From the NCBI RefSeq assembly GCF_036227105.1, contig NZ_CP109434.1:3538001-3602000 (forward strand): DNA of 64,000 nucleotides, written 5' to 3'. Numbering within the stretch: position 1 is the first letter of the stretch; each line of letters opens with the position of its first letter. The notes under the pieces were generated by a model. The model had not been told where the DNA came from. It worked only from the letters and a program-made list of their open reading frames with translations, and searched no databases. Shown here in pieces: positions 35,583 through 45,000 of this stretch. A program made the position numbers and the translations under genes. This DNA comes from Amycolatopsis sp. NBC_01488 (lineage in GTDB: Bacteria > Actinomycetota > Actinomycetes > Mycobacteriales > Pseudonocardiaceae).

Positions 35583-36917
35583 ATGGCTGCTGCGAAGTCG
35601 AAGTCGGAACCGACTCGGATCCTCGTCCTCGGTGGTGGGTACGTCGGGCTCTACACGGCGTACGGCCTCCAGAAGATGCTCCGGGCCAACGAGGCCTCCG
35701 TGACCGTCGTTGACCCGCAGCCCCACATGACCTACGCGCCGTTCCTCCCGGAGGCCGCGGCCGGCGCGATCGAGCCCCGGCACGTGGTCGTGCCGCTGCG
35801 GCGGGTGCTCAAGCGCTGTCACGTGCTGACCGCGCGCGTCACCAAGATCGAGAACGAGAAGAAGTCCGTCACGGTCGAAGCGGCCGACGGCCACATCGAG
35901 CAGCTGGGCTACGACGTCCTGGTCGTCGCGCTCGGCGCCGTCGCCCGGATCCTGCCGATCCCGGGCCTGGTCGAGCAGGGCATCGCCTTCAAGACCATCG
36001 GCGAGGCCATCTACCTGCGCAACCACATCATGACCAAGCTCGACGAGGCGGCCAGCACGCTCGACCCCGAGCTGCGCAAGCGCCTGCTGACGTTCACGGT
36101 GGTCGGCGGCGGGTTCGCCGGCATCGAGGCGCTGGCCGAGCTCGAGGACATGACCCGGTTCGCGGTGGAGAACTACTACCCGAACATCCAGCCCGCCGAC
36201 GTCCGCTGGGTGCTCGTCGAGGCCGCCGGGCGGATCCTGCCCGAGGTCCGCGAGACCCTCGGCGTGTACACGGTCGAGCAGCTGGAGAAGCGCGGTATCG
36301 AGGTCTACCTGTCGACCGCGGCGAAGTCGTTCGAGAACGGCCACGTCGTGCTTTCGGACGGCACGGAGTTCGACACCGACACGCTGATCTGGACCGCCGG
36401 CGTGAAGGCCAACCCGGTGCTGGCCAACTCGGACCTGCCGCTCGACAAGCGCGGCCGCCTCGAGGCGACGGCCGCCATGCAGGTCGTCGGTCACCCGGAC
36501 GTGTGGACCGCGGGCGACAACGCGGCGATCCCGGACCTCTCGCGCACCGAAGAGGACCCGACGGCGACGTGCCCGCCGAACGCGCAGCACGCGGTCCGCC
36601 AGGCGACGCTGCTGGCGAAGAACATCATCAAGGTGATCCGCGGCGGCAAGCCGAAGGACTACTACCACAAGAACCTCGGCGCGGTGGCCAGCCTCGGTCT
36701 GCACAAGGGCGTCGCGGACGCGCTGAACCTGAAGATCAAGGGCTTCCCGGCGTGGCTCTTCCACCGCGCGTACCACCTCAAGGCGATGCCGACGTGGAAC
36801 CGCAAGATCCGCATCCTGTTCGACTGGATCCTCGGTGGGCTGTTCCGGCGTGAGGTGGTTTCGCTCGGGCAGATCAACAACCCGAAGGACGAGTTCGCGC
36901 GCGTCTCGAAGTCCTGA
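35583..36917 (+). CDS. ndh: Type II NADH dehydrogenase (NDH-2)
   Basis: This 444-residue membrane-associated flavoenzyme passes electrons from NADH to menaquinone without pumping protons. It has the FAD Rossmann motif ILVLGGGYVGLYTA (about 13-26), YAPFLPEAAAGAIEPRHVVVPL, and the NADH motif TVVGGGFAGIEALAEL (near 175). Downstream are WTAGVKANP, VWTAGDNAAIPD and CPPNAQHAVRQA. The C-terminal amphipathic region (FHRAYHLKAMPTWNRKIRILFDW) probably attaches it to the membrane. A strong terminator follows, so it is probably monocistronic. Confidence 0.96.
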   Translation: MAAAKSKSEPTRILVLGGGYVGLYTAYGLQKMLRANEASVTVVDPQPHMTYAPFLPEAAAGAIEPRHVVVPLRRVLKRCHVLTARVTKIENEKKSVTVEAADGHIEQLGYDVLVVALGAVARILPIPGLVEQGIAFKTIGEAIYLRNHIMTKLDEAASTLDPELRKRLLTFTVVGGGFAGIEALAELEDMTRFAVENYYPNIQPADVRWVLVEAAGRILPEVRETLGVYTVEQLEKRGIEVYLSTAAKSFENGHVVLSDGTEFDTDTLIWTAGVKANPVLANSDLPLDKRGRLEATAAMQVVGHPDVWTAGDNAAIPDLSRTEEDPTATCPPNAQHAVRQATLLAKNIIKVIRGGKPKDYYHKNLGAVASLGLHKGVADALNLKIKGFPAWLFHRAYHLKAMPTWNRKIRILFDWILGGLFRREVVSLGQINNPKDEFARVSKS

Positions 36918-36930
36918 CGTTTTCTTCCTG

Positions 36931-36965
36931 AAGGCCCCCGGCCGCTTCGGCGGACGGGGGCCTTT
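36931..36965 (+). terminator. Terminator after ndh
   Basis: AAGGCCCCCGGCCGC, a TTCG tetraloop and GCGGACGGGGGCCTTT form a long hairpin with one mismatch, flanked by A and T residues as in classic intrinsic terminators. Confidence 0.85.
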
Positions 36966-37017
36966 CGGTGTTTTCGCCGTTTTGGCAGGAAAAATCCGGC
37001 TGTGTGCCGGTGAGCGA

Positions 37018-37033
37018 CATGGTCTGGACAACT
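37018..37033. promoter_or_regulatory. DasR-like (dre) site upstream of the chitinase gene
   Basis: CATGGTCTGGACAACT matches the Streptomyces DasR consensus ACTGGTCTAGACCACT at 12 of 16 positions, including the TGGTCT and GAC cores. It lies 84 bp before the chitinase start. DasR represses chitin genes until GlcN-6-P or related ligands appear; a DasR gene is not in this window. Confidence 0.5.
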
Positions 37034-37117
37034 GGGCCGGTGAGCGGGTAAACCCTTTCTTCACAACGCGGAATAAGTCCGCGCCGGCTCCCTCCCCACG
37101 GTCCCCCTGGAGCTCGC

Positions 37118-38461
37118 ATGCGTTTTTCCCGTACCAGAACGGCACTTCTCGCGGCGCTGCCCGCGGTGCTGAGTGCCGCCGTCCTCGCCACCACGCCGTC
37201 CGTCGCCGCCGCGGCCGGGGCGGCCTTCCCCGCCCACTACGCGGCGCCCTACCTGCAGATCAGTGATGCCGACGCGGGCCAGATGGCCGCCGACCAGAGC
37301 GCCACCGGCACGAAGTTCTACACGCTGGCGTTCCTCACCCCGCAGTCCGGCTGCACGCCGGTCTGGGAGGCGAACGGCACCGGCGTCGGCTCGTTCAAGT
37401 CGCAGATCAGCGCGTTGCAGGCGGCGGGCGGCAACGTCATCCCGTCGTTCGGCGGCGCGCAAGGCGGCGAGCTGGCCCAGACCTGCACGAACACGTCGAG
37501 CCTGACGGCGGCGTACGCCAACGTCGTCAACACCTACGGCACGCCCCGCCTGGACTTCGACATCGAAGGCGGCGTCCTCGGCGACACGGCGTCGAACCAG
37601 CGTCGCAACTCCGCGCTGGCCGCGCTGCAGCAGCAGAACCCGGCGGTCCAGGTCGACTACACCCTCGCGGTCGACCCGACGGGCATCCCGTCGAACGAGC
37701 AGGACCTCCTGCGCGACGCGAAGAACAAGGGCGTCAAGGTCAGCGTCGTCAACCTGATGGTGATGGACTTCTACGACGGCCAGCCGGTCCTGAGCGATGC
37801 CCTCTCGGCGGCGCGCGCTTCGGCGTCGCAGCTGGCGAGCCTGTACGGCATCTCGACGTCGGCTGCGTACGCGATGATGGGCCTGACCCCGATCGCCGGC
37901 CGCAACGACGACGGCGCGCAGTTCAGCCAGTCGGACGCCCAGCAGCTGGAGACGTTCGCGGCCCAGAACGGCGTCGCGGAGCTGTCGTTCTGGGAACTCC
38001 AGGACTACGACCGCGCGACGGGCTACGCGTACTCGCGCATCTTCAACGCGATCACGGGCGGCACGACCACCCCGCCCCCGCCCCCGGGCGGCGGCACGAT
38101 CACCGGCTACGGCGGCAAGTGCGTCGACGTGGCGGGCGCGAACTCCGCGAACGGCACGACGGTCGACCTGTACACGTGCAACGGGACGAACGCCCAGCAG
38201 TGGACGTCGACGTCGGGCACCCTCCGGGCGCTGGGCAAGTGCCTGGACGTCAACGCGGCGGGCACGGCGAACGGCACGAAGGTCCAGCTGTACGACTGCA
38301 ACGGAACGGGCGCCCAGCAGTGGACGGCCTCGGGCAGCCAGCTGGTGAACCCGGCCTCGGGCAAGTGCCTGGACGCGACCGGCCCCAGCTCGGCGGACGG
38401 AACCCCGCTGCAGATCTGGACGTGCACCGGCGCGGCGAACCAGTCGTGGACCCTGCACTGA
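37118..38461 (+). CDS. Secreted GH18 chitinase-like enzyme with ricin-type lectin domain
   Basis: The 447-residue protein has a Sec signal (FSRTRTALLAALPAVLSAAVLATTPSVAAA), a GH18-type catalytic domain (about 35-310), a TTTPPPPPGGG linker, and a C-terminal ricin B / CBM13-like domain with three repeats ending QQW, QQW and QSW and paired Cys (GKCVDV, GKCLDV, GKCLDA). The catalytic motif is D146-F-D-I-E150 in LDFDIEGG, a DxxxDxDxE variant with the acid Glu retained. Chitin or another GlcNAc polymer is the likely target. A DasR-like site upstream supports that. A hairpin follows. Confidence 0.93.
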   Translation: MRFSRTRTALLAALPAVLSAAVLATTPSVAAAAGAAFPAHYAAPYLQISDADAGQMAADQSATGTKFYTLAFLTPQSGCTPVWEANGTGVGSFKSQISALQAAGGNVIPSFGGAQGGELAQTCTNTSSLTAAYANVVNTYGTPRLDFDIEGGVLGDTASNQRRNSALAALQQQNPAVQVDYTLAVDPTGIPSNEQDLLRDAKNKGVKVSVVNLMVMDFYDGQPVLSDALSAARASASQLASLYGISTSAAYAMMGLTPIAGRNDDGAQFSQSDAQQLETFAAQNGVAELSFWELQDYDRATGYAYSRIFNAITGGTTTPPPPPGGGTITGYGGKCVDVAGANSANGTTVDLYTCNGTNAQQWTSTSGTLRALGKCLDVNAAGTANGTKVQLYDCNGTGAQQWTASGSQLVNPASGKCLDATGPSSADGTPLQIWTCTGAANQSWTLH

Positions 38462-38475
38462 GTCCACAGTAGACA

Positions 38476-38507
38476 CGAGGCCGGGCCGCGGGAGCGGCCC
38501 GGCCTCG
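38476..38507 (+). terminator. Hairpin after the chitinase gene
   Basis: CGAGGCCGGGCCGC pairs perfectly with GCGGCCCGGCCTCG (14 bp) around a GGGA loop. There is no T-run, as is common in actinobacteria. Confidence 0.8.
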
Positions 38508-38684
38508 CGTCGGTTCCGGGTGGTGGCGCCGGTGGTGTGGGCGCCTTACCAGCCAGGTGGGCGAGGGGAGGGGCGCGCCCGCCGCCGAGCGGCCGTGGCG
38601 TTCCACCCCCTGGTCGTCGGCCTGGTGGCGGCAATCTGGAAACTGGCGGCGTAGTCCTGCGACCTCGGACACAGGCCGGTCGCC

Positions 38685-38690
38685 TAGAGT
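38685..38690 (+). promoter_or_regulatory. Candidate -10 element of the tRNA gene
   Basis: TAGAGT lies 7 nt before the first base of the tRNA. Confidence 0.5.
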
Positions 38691-38697
38691 GGGCGGT

Positions 38698-38771
38698 GCC
38701 CCCGTAGCCCAATCGGCAGAGGCAGTCGACTTAAAATCGATTCAGTGCGGGTTCGAGTCCCGTCGGGGGCA
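38698..38771 (+). tRNA. tRNA-Leu (anticodon UAA), 74 nt, atypical short variable loop
   Basis: All cloverleaf parts can be drawn. The acceptor is GCCCCCG/CGGGGGC (7 bp). The D-arm has a GG-containing loop. The anticodon stem is GTCGA/TCGAT with loop CTTAAAA (anticodon UAA at 38732-38734). The variable loop has 5 nt (TCAGT). The T-arm is GCGGG-TTCGAGT-CCCGT, and the discriminator is A. CCA is not encoded. UAA reads the leucine codon UUA, but bacterial tRNA-Leu normally has a long class II variable arm, absent here. The charging identity is therefore uncertain. Confidence 0.85.
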
Positions 38772-38884
38772 CTTACCCAATCCGCACGTTCGTCGTAGGT
38801 CCTGGCCAGCCGGTCGGCGGCCCTCAGGCGATCTTCGTCAGCTTGATCTACCTTCGACCACCCAGCTGGTCGAATCTCCGGTCT

Positions 38885-39862
38885 TCACATCGTTGCTCGT
38901 GATCGCAGTTCGACGCCGAGGGGCGTGGCGGTGTGGAGGACGGTGTTGCGATGACGGTGGGTAGTGATGAGCCCGGCTTGGCGCAGCACGGTCGCGTGCT
39001 CGCTGGCGCGGCCCGGCGAGATGCCGAGCCTTCGGGCGAGTTCGGTGGTGGTGCGCGGCGGGTTGGTGGTGATGGTGTCCAGGATCGCCGCGCGGGTGCG
39101 TCCGATGAGCGCCGACAGCGATGGGGGCGCCCCGGTGCCGGCGGAGTTGGCGGCGACCAGCGGCAGCGGTATCCGGGCGGGGTAGACCAGCAGGAAAGGC
39201 TGGTCGGGCAGGGACCGGGAGATCAGCGGATGACCGCTCCATACGGTGGAGGGCAGCAGAGTGATCCCCCGCCCCCGCAAGTGGATGTCCCGGTCGTAGG
39301 GAAAGTCGGCGTGCAGGACGTTGCCAGCCCAGCGCGCGCCGGGGACCACGGTGGCCAACGCCGGGCCGATCCCTTCGGCGAGTAGCACGCGGTTGCGATG
39401 ATCGAGGTCGTGGCGTGCGCCGGTGACGACTTGCTGCCACGCCTCGCCGAGCACGGTGTCGTGTGCGGCGAGGAGCGCCCGGCGCAGGATCTGACGGGCT
39501 TCCCGGTCACCGCCGGCCAGCAGACGTCCCCACGGGGTGATCGGGTGCTGGGTCGCGTCGTTGTCCGCGATCGACGGTCGCAGCGCGGCGGGCGGCGCGG
39601 TGATCACCGCGTCGACGGCCTCGTCGAACTCCGGGCTGAGCGAATCGAGGTACTCCGGGCTGGAATTGGCGAACACGATGTCCAGCAATGGGCGGGCGTC
39701 GCGGGGGAATGCGAGGCGGGTGGTGTGCCGCCACTGGTCGAAAATGCCGTAGTCGCGGCGGCGCAGCGTCATCAGCGCCACGACCAGCTCCACCATGGGC
39801 GCGGGGTGGGGCAGGAACCGGCATCGCAGCAGGTCACCGACCGTGAACCAGATCCTCAGCAC
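38885..39862 (-). CDS. ArsR-like winged-helix transcriptional regulator
   Basis: The 325-residue protein carries the DNA-binding domain at its C-terminus: RTRAAILDTITTNPPRTTTELARRLGISPGRASEHATVLRQAGLITTHRHRNTVLHTATPLG, an ArsR-type winged helix (quoted here by its span, about 255-318). The N-terminal ~240 residues form a domain of unknown ligand, common in actinomycete regulators of this layout. No metal-binding Cys pair of classical ArsR proteins is seen. It is divergent from the CocE-like hydrolase, and a 12-bp inverted repeat lies between them. Codon use is slightly less GC-biased than its neighbours. Confidence 0.85.
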   Translation of the reverse strand: MLRIWFTVGDLLRCRFLPHPAPMVELVVALMTLRRRDYGIFDQWRHTTRLAFPRDARPLLDIVFANSSPEYLDSLSPEFDEAVDAVITAPPAALRPSIADNDATQHPITPWGRLLAGGDREARQILRRALLAAHDTVLGEAWQQVVTGARHDLDHRNRVLLAEGIGPALATVVPGARWAGNVLHADFPYDRDIHLRGRGITLLPSTVWSGHPLISRSLPDQPFLLVYPARIPLPLVAANSAGTGAPPSLSALIGRTRAAILDTITTNPPRTTTELARRLGISPGRASEHATVLRQAGLITTHRHRNTVLHTATPLGVELRSRATM

Positions 39863-39949
39863 ACTCAGCGCCTCCCCCGTTGAGCGCAGTTCTGTGCGGC
39901 ACGTGGCCTGTCCGATCCCACCCGGACACTCCCAACCTACACCGGCCGG

Positions 39950-39977
39950 TCCTCTTTCCGGAGAGCCGGAAAGAGGA
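39950..39977. promoter_or_regulatory. 12-bp inverted repeat between regulator and CocE-like gene
   Basis: TCCTCTTTCCGG and CCGGAAAGAGGA are perfectly complementary around an AGAG loop. It ends 35 bp before the CocE-like start and lies 87 bp from the regulator start. It may be an operator for the adjacent regulator or a leader hairpin. Confidence 0.45.
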
Positions 39978-40012
39978 TGCGATCCCCCAGGCGTGGCTGC
40001 AGGCTGGGCGCC

Positions 40013-41860
40013 ATGAGCAGACGGTTCCTCGCCGGTGTCCTGGTCGCCCTGACCGCAACCGTCATGATCACGTCAGCCGCTTCGGCAACGGCTCCCGCGT
40101 TCCGGTTGCGCGACGGTGTGAGCCAGCCGATCTACTCCTACGCCGGTGCGATCCGCGAGACGGCGTGGGTCGAGACCGGCCAGGACCTCGACCGCGACGG
40201 GAAGACCGACCGCGTCGCCGCTGACATCATCCGCCCGGCCGAGCCCACCGCAGTCGGGCGCCGCGTGCCGGTGATCATGGACGTCAGCCCGTATTACCTC
40301 TGTTGCGGCCGCGGCAACGAGCAGCAGACGAAGGCCTACGCGCCCGACGGCACACCGATCTCGTTCCCGCTGTTCTACGACAACTACTTCGTGCCGCGCG
40401 GCTACGCCGTCGTGCTCGTCGACGTCGGCGGCACCGGCCGTTCCTCCGGCTGCTTCGACGACGTCGCCTCCGGCATCGCCGTCGTGAACTGGCTCAACGG
40501 CCACGCGAACGGCTTCAGCGCCCCGGACGGCGGCACGCGGATGACCGCGGACTGGACCACCGGCTCGGTCGGCGCCATCGGCAAGTCCCAGGACGGCGCC
40601 ACCGCGGTCGGGATGGCGGTCTCCGGCGTCGACGGACTCAAAACCGTCGTGCCGATCGAGGCGGATTCGAACAACTACGCGCAGCTGATCGCCAACGGCG
40701 CGCCGTTCGACCCCAGCGGCGGCGGCTCCGGTTTCACCTACAACGACCGGGCGAAGACCCTCTGCAAGCCGTTCGACGACGACATCGCGCGGCAAGCCGG
40801 GACGAACGGCGACTACAACACCTTCTGGCAGTCGCTCAATCGCGCGGACCGCGCCGGAAACGTCCGCGCGAGCGTGTTCTCGGTCCAGGGCCTGCAGGAC
40901 CAGATCGTGCCCGCGGACCAGTTCGCGATCTGGTGGGACGCGCTGGGGCGCGCCGGCGTGCCCCGCAGGGCGTGGCTCGACCAGGCCGGCCACGTCGACC
41001 CGTTCGATCTGCAGCGGCCGCAGTGGGTGGCGACGCTGCACCGCTGGTTCGACCACTGGCTGCTCGGCGTCGGCAACGGCATCGAGGACGAACCCGCCGT
41101 GCACCTGGAAACCACCCCGGACCACTGGGCCGACCTGCCGCAGTGGCCGTTGCCCGGCCGTGCACGCACGCTCCGGCCGGCCGCCGGCCCGCTGGCCAAC
41201 CTCGGCTCGCTGAGCGGACGTCCGGGCACGGGCACCGCTGTCGTGGTCGACGACCCGACGCAGTTCCGGGAGGATTGGGTCGGCAATCCCGGCGGCCCTT
41301 CGCGGAGCCGGGCGAGCTACACGACCGATCCGCTGACGCGGCCGCAGCACCTGTCCGGGCGGCCGTCGGTGTCCTTGACCGTCAGTGCCGACAAGCCCCA
41401 GGCGCGCCTGGGCGTCGCGCTCGTCGACTGGGGACCCGCGATCACGCGCACCACCGCGGCCTTCCGGCCCGGCGTCAAGAACCTGACCACGCGCTCGTGC
41501 TGGGGCGAAAGCTCCGCCGCCGACAGCGCGTGCTACCTGGACACCGCCGCCGACCTGGTCTCGGTGGACCACAAGATCCTCGCGGTCGGCTGGGGCGACC
41601 TCGGGCACGCCGGTTCGCTGGAGCACGGCGTGCCGCTGGTGCCGGGGCAGCCCTACCGGATGTCGTTCGCGCTCAACGCCCTCGACCACGTCGTCCCGGC
41701 CGGGCACCGGCTCGGGCTGGTGCTCGCCGGCACCGACGGTGGCAGGAACTGCGACACCGGCGGGCCGTGCCAGTTCTTCGACCCGGCGCCACTGGGCGAC
41801 ACGCTGACCTACGACCTGCCGGGAACGTCGATCACGCTGCCGATCGCCGCTTCTTCTTGA
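40013..41860 (+). CDS. Secreted CocE/NonD-type hydrolase (Xaa-Pro dipeptidyl-peptidase-like)
   Basis: The 615-residue protein has a signal peptide (SRRFLAGVLVALTATVMITSAASATA) and an alpha/beta-hydrolase domain: VPVIMDVSPYYLCCG, YAVVLVDVGGTGRSSGCFD, and the nucleophile elbow GAIGKSQDGATAVGM with Ser. It has DQIVPADQ, with the catalytic Asp near it, and DQAGHVDPF with the His. The C-terminal ~230 residues are the jelly-roll domain of PepX/CocE enzymes (RPSVSLTVSADKPQARLGVALVDWG). It should cleave X-Pro peptides or esters outside the cell. ATG 40013 is chosen over an upstream in-frame ATG because it begins the signal peptide. Confidence 0.9.
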   Translation: MSRRFLAGVLVALTATVMITSAASATAPAFRLRDGVSQPIYSYAGAIRETAWVETGQDLDRDGKTDRVAADIIRPAEPTAVGRRVPVIMDVSPYYLCCGRGNEQQTKAYAPDGTPISFPLFYDNYFVPRGYAVVLVDVGGTGRSSGCFDDVASGIAVVNWLNGHANGFSAPDGGTRMTADWTTGSVGAIGKSQDGATAVGMAVSGVDGLKTVVPIEADSNNYAQLIANGAPFDPSGGGSGFTYNDRAKTLCKPFDDDIARQAGTNGDYNTFWQSLNRADRAGNVRASVFSVQGLQDQIVPADQFAIWWDALGRAGVPRRAWLDQAGHVDPFDLQRPQWVATLHRWFDHWLLGVGNGIEDEPAVHLETTPDHWADLPQWPLPGRARTLRPAAGPLANLGSLSGRPGTGTAVVVDDPTQFREDWVGNPGGPSRSRASYTTDPLTRPQHLSGRPSVSLTVSADKPQARLGVALVDWGPAITRTTAAFRPGVKNLTTRSCWGESSAADSACYLDTAADLVSVDHKILAVGWGDLGHAGSLEHGVPLVPGQPYRMSFALNALDHVVPAGHRLGLVLAGTDGGRNCDTGGPCQFFDPAPLGDTLTYDLPGTSITLPIAASS

Positions 41861-42033
41861 CTCGGCCACCGGCGGCCGGCGTGGCCGGTGCCCGCCGGCC
41901 GGGGCGAGTGCGGAGGTCCGATGTTCCGCCTTTTCGGGCAGGAGAGTTTGGCTCGCCGGGGTCAGACTTTCCTGAGTCGATGCCGTCTGGCCGGCGTTTC
42001 CCGCACCGAAGTCCGACTCAGCACGAAGAGAGA

Positions 42034-42046
42034 GTCCACAGTGGAC
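42034..42046. repeat. GTCCA-N3-TGGAC palindrome, copy 3 (contains the 42041 start codon)
   Basis: GTCCA-CAG-TGGAC; the GTG at its centre is the preferred start of the 1909-residue protein. Confidence 0.65.
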
Positions 42047-45000
42047 AACGTATCGCGCACGACGGTTGTTTCGCACTACTCGCCGCATTTCGACCTGCCG
42101 AACGCGCAGCTGGCAGTCGGGCTCGACGGGAACGTGTACCTGGCTTCGCACATGCCCGGAACCGGGCACGCGCTGCGGCTGAAGCCGGACGGGACGCTGC
42201 TCGGCGCCGGGCCGGTCGGTCCCGGAACGACGGCCATCGCGGTCAACGCGGGGGGCGTCATCGCCACCACGCAGTCGTTCCTGCTGCGGCGGGCGGACGT
42301 GCAGGGCCCGGACTTCGGGCTGCTCGCCCGGCTCGAGCTGTTCGCCGCCGGCGACAGCCTCCGGACGCCGTGCACCGTCGAGGCCGGCAACCTCAGCGGC
42401 GCCTTCTACGCGCTCGACCAGCGCGTACCGGCGGTGGTCCGGTTCGACGACGCGGGGCAGGTCGAGCGGATCCCGCTGACCGGGCTGACTCCGCCGCCCT
42501 TGACCAGCGACAATTCCGACGTGGTCGCGCTGCGGGTGTCCGAAAGCGCCGGCCGGTTCTGCCTGGCGTGGCCCGATGGCACCCTGCGAGTCACCGACCT
42601 GACCGGGAACCCGTTGTGGCAGGCCACGCTCACTCCCGACGGGCAGCGGCGCACCGCGTTCGACATGGCCGCCGACGGCACCGTCTACGTCTTCGCGGCC
42701 GGTCAGACCGGGACGGCCACGAAGATCACCGTCCTGAACCCCGACGGGACCACCGGCACGGACATCCCGGTGCCGTCCAGCCCGTTCAGCATGGAGTCGC
42801 TGCGGATTCTCGACGCCAAGACCTTCCTGTTCAAGCGCGTCGATCCTCTGACGCTGTTCGAGACCTACCCGCGGACCGGCGGCACGGCGACCGGCATCGC
42901 CGCGGACGTCTCACAGGTGTCGCTGACCTTCCCGGCCGGGCCGTGGCAGCCGGGCGCCCAGCTCGACCTGACGGTCGCGGTCACCGGCGCGACCGGACGG
43001 CCCGCGCCACGGCTGCGCTGCTGGCTGCGGCCGGTCGGCGTGCCGGAGTTCGCCGAGCTGCCCGCGACACCGGGCGCAGGCGACGCGCTGGGCATCCAGG
43101 TGCCGGCGGACGCCCGGGGCTACTACCAGCTGCGAGTCTCTCCCGATGTCGCCGGGCGCTACTCCGAGTACGCCGTGGACGGGCTGGTCGAGATCCGGCC
43201 GCAGAACCTCGGCTCGCTCGCGATCTTCACGCCGCTCAACCGCTTCTCGTACGGCCAGGGCGAGCCGGTCGCCGTCACGGTCGTCCCCGGCACGGCTCCC
43301 GCACCGCCGGCGAGCGTCCACCTCGAGGTGCGCAAGGACGGCGTGCTCGTGACCGCGCAGGACGTGCCGCTGGCGATGAACGCGACCGCCCAGCGCGTCC
43401 AGGGCCAGGCCACCTTCGACAGCACGCCGTGGCAGCCCGGACGCTACGTCCTCGACGCGACCGTCCCCGGGTTCGCGGTCGCGCCGCAGTACCTGGAGAT
43501 CGGCTCGGCCCAGCGGCCCGGGTACGCGCTGATCCGGCACGGCGACTACGAGGACAGCTTCCCCCACGATCCGCTGCTGGGCCCGCCCTACTCGCCGAAT
43601 CTGCGCAACGGCCCGGACATCGCGGCCGCGCACGTGGACCGGATGCGCCGGATCGGGTTCACCCGCTTCGTCGACCGGCTGGGTGGCTTCACGCCGACCG
43701 CGGACCAGACCGTGCCGGTCGCCTCCGCGCTGCTGGACTTCGGCGTGCAGGCGGGTCAGGATCCGGCCGCCTTCAGCGCGGACAAGCTGGAGCTCGAAGA
43801 CTTCCGGTACCGGTCCATCGCCGGCTACGGCGCCTACGGGCTGGAAGAGCAGCCGATCCTGCTCACCATGGACGCGCTCGTCCCGCTCGGCCAGAACGAC
43901 AGCAGCGACCACCGCACGCCGGACCAGGCCAACCGCGCGATCACCCTGCTCTCGACCTGGTTGAAGGACTATCGCGGCTTCCGCGGCTGGACGTGGGCGG
44001 CGAACTGGTGGGTGGCCAAGCAGGGCACTCAGGCCGCGCTGCCGTCCGAGGCGGCCGCCTACGCCGCGGCACTGAAGTCCGTCCGGGACACCGGGACGTG
44101 GGCCGCCGGTGGGGTGCTGGAAACCGTGTCCGACCGCGTCTTCGCGCTCAAGCCGGACGTCGCCGCGCAGTTCCGGCAGACGCTGGCCGCCGTCGACAAG
44201 ACCCGCGTCACCGCCATGCCCGCGCCGGCTCGCGCGCTGCAGACCTCGCCGCCGCGGCTGTTCGCGAACGTCGACGAGGTGGACCTGCACCTGCAGTGGG
44301 AGCAGCTCGCGCCGCCGATGACCGCGGCGTTCCAGGTGGACTACTACCGCCGCCCGGGCAAGCCGGTGTGGGGACACCCCGAGGGGATCGCCAACGACGA
44401 CGGCACCGGCGGCGTGATCCTCCCGCTGCTGCTGCAACTGGCGATGCGCGGGGCCGACGGCGTCGGCATCAGCGCGTTCGAGGACCTGCACCAGTGGGGT
44501 GAACCCCAGGAGCCCCGGTCCGGCGGCGACGGGCCGGATCCCGCCGATCCGCGCTCGGGCGGCGCGGGCAAGATTTCGGTGCTGCGCGCGGTCTTCGCGC
44601 TGCTGAACCGGTTCGGGCCGCTCACCGCGGCGGCGCGGAACGCGAACCGGGTGGCGATCGTGGTGTCCACCCGGATGTTGCGCATCGAGGCCGGCAGCGG
44701 CCTCGTCAACGGCGACGCCGACTTCTACGGCTACTACACCGGCACGATCGGCAGCCGGTACTTCGACGCGCTGCTCGAGGCCTACAACGCCTGCCTGATG
44801 GCGCACCGGCCCGCGTCGTTCGTGTTCACCGAAGAGGTGGGCGCCGACGTGCTGCGCCAGTACGACGCGGTGCTGCTGGCGCGGCAGCAGGTGATGCCGG
44901 AGGACGAACTGGTGCACGCTCTGCACGACAGCACCGTGCAGGTGTATTTCGACGATGCCTGTCATCCGGCCGTGATCGAGAGGCTCTCGCCGGCGGGCGC

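Noticed and set aside
38772-38884. Possible integrative element attachment site next to the tRNA
   Set aside because: No integrase gene and no repeated tRNA 3' end were found within the window.
40303-44502. 1399-codon sense frame across the CocE-like gene and the next gene
   Set aside because: It is frame-shifted from two genes with clear motifs and reads as Arg/Pro-rich noise.
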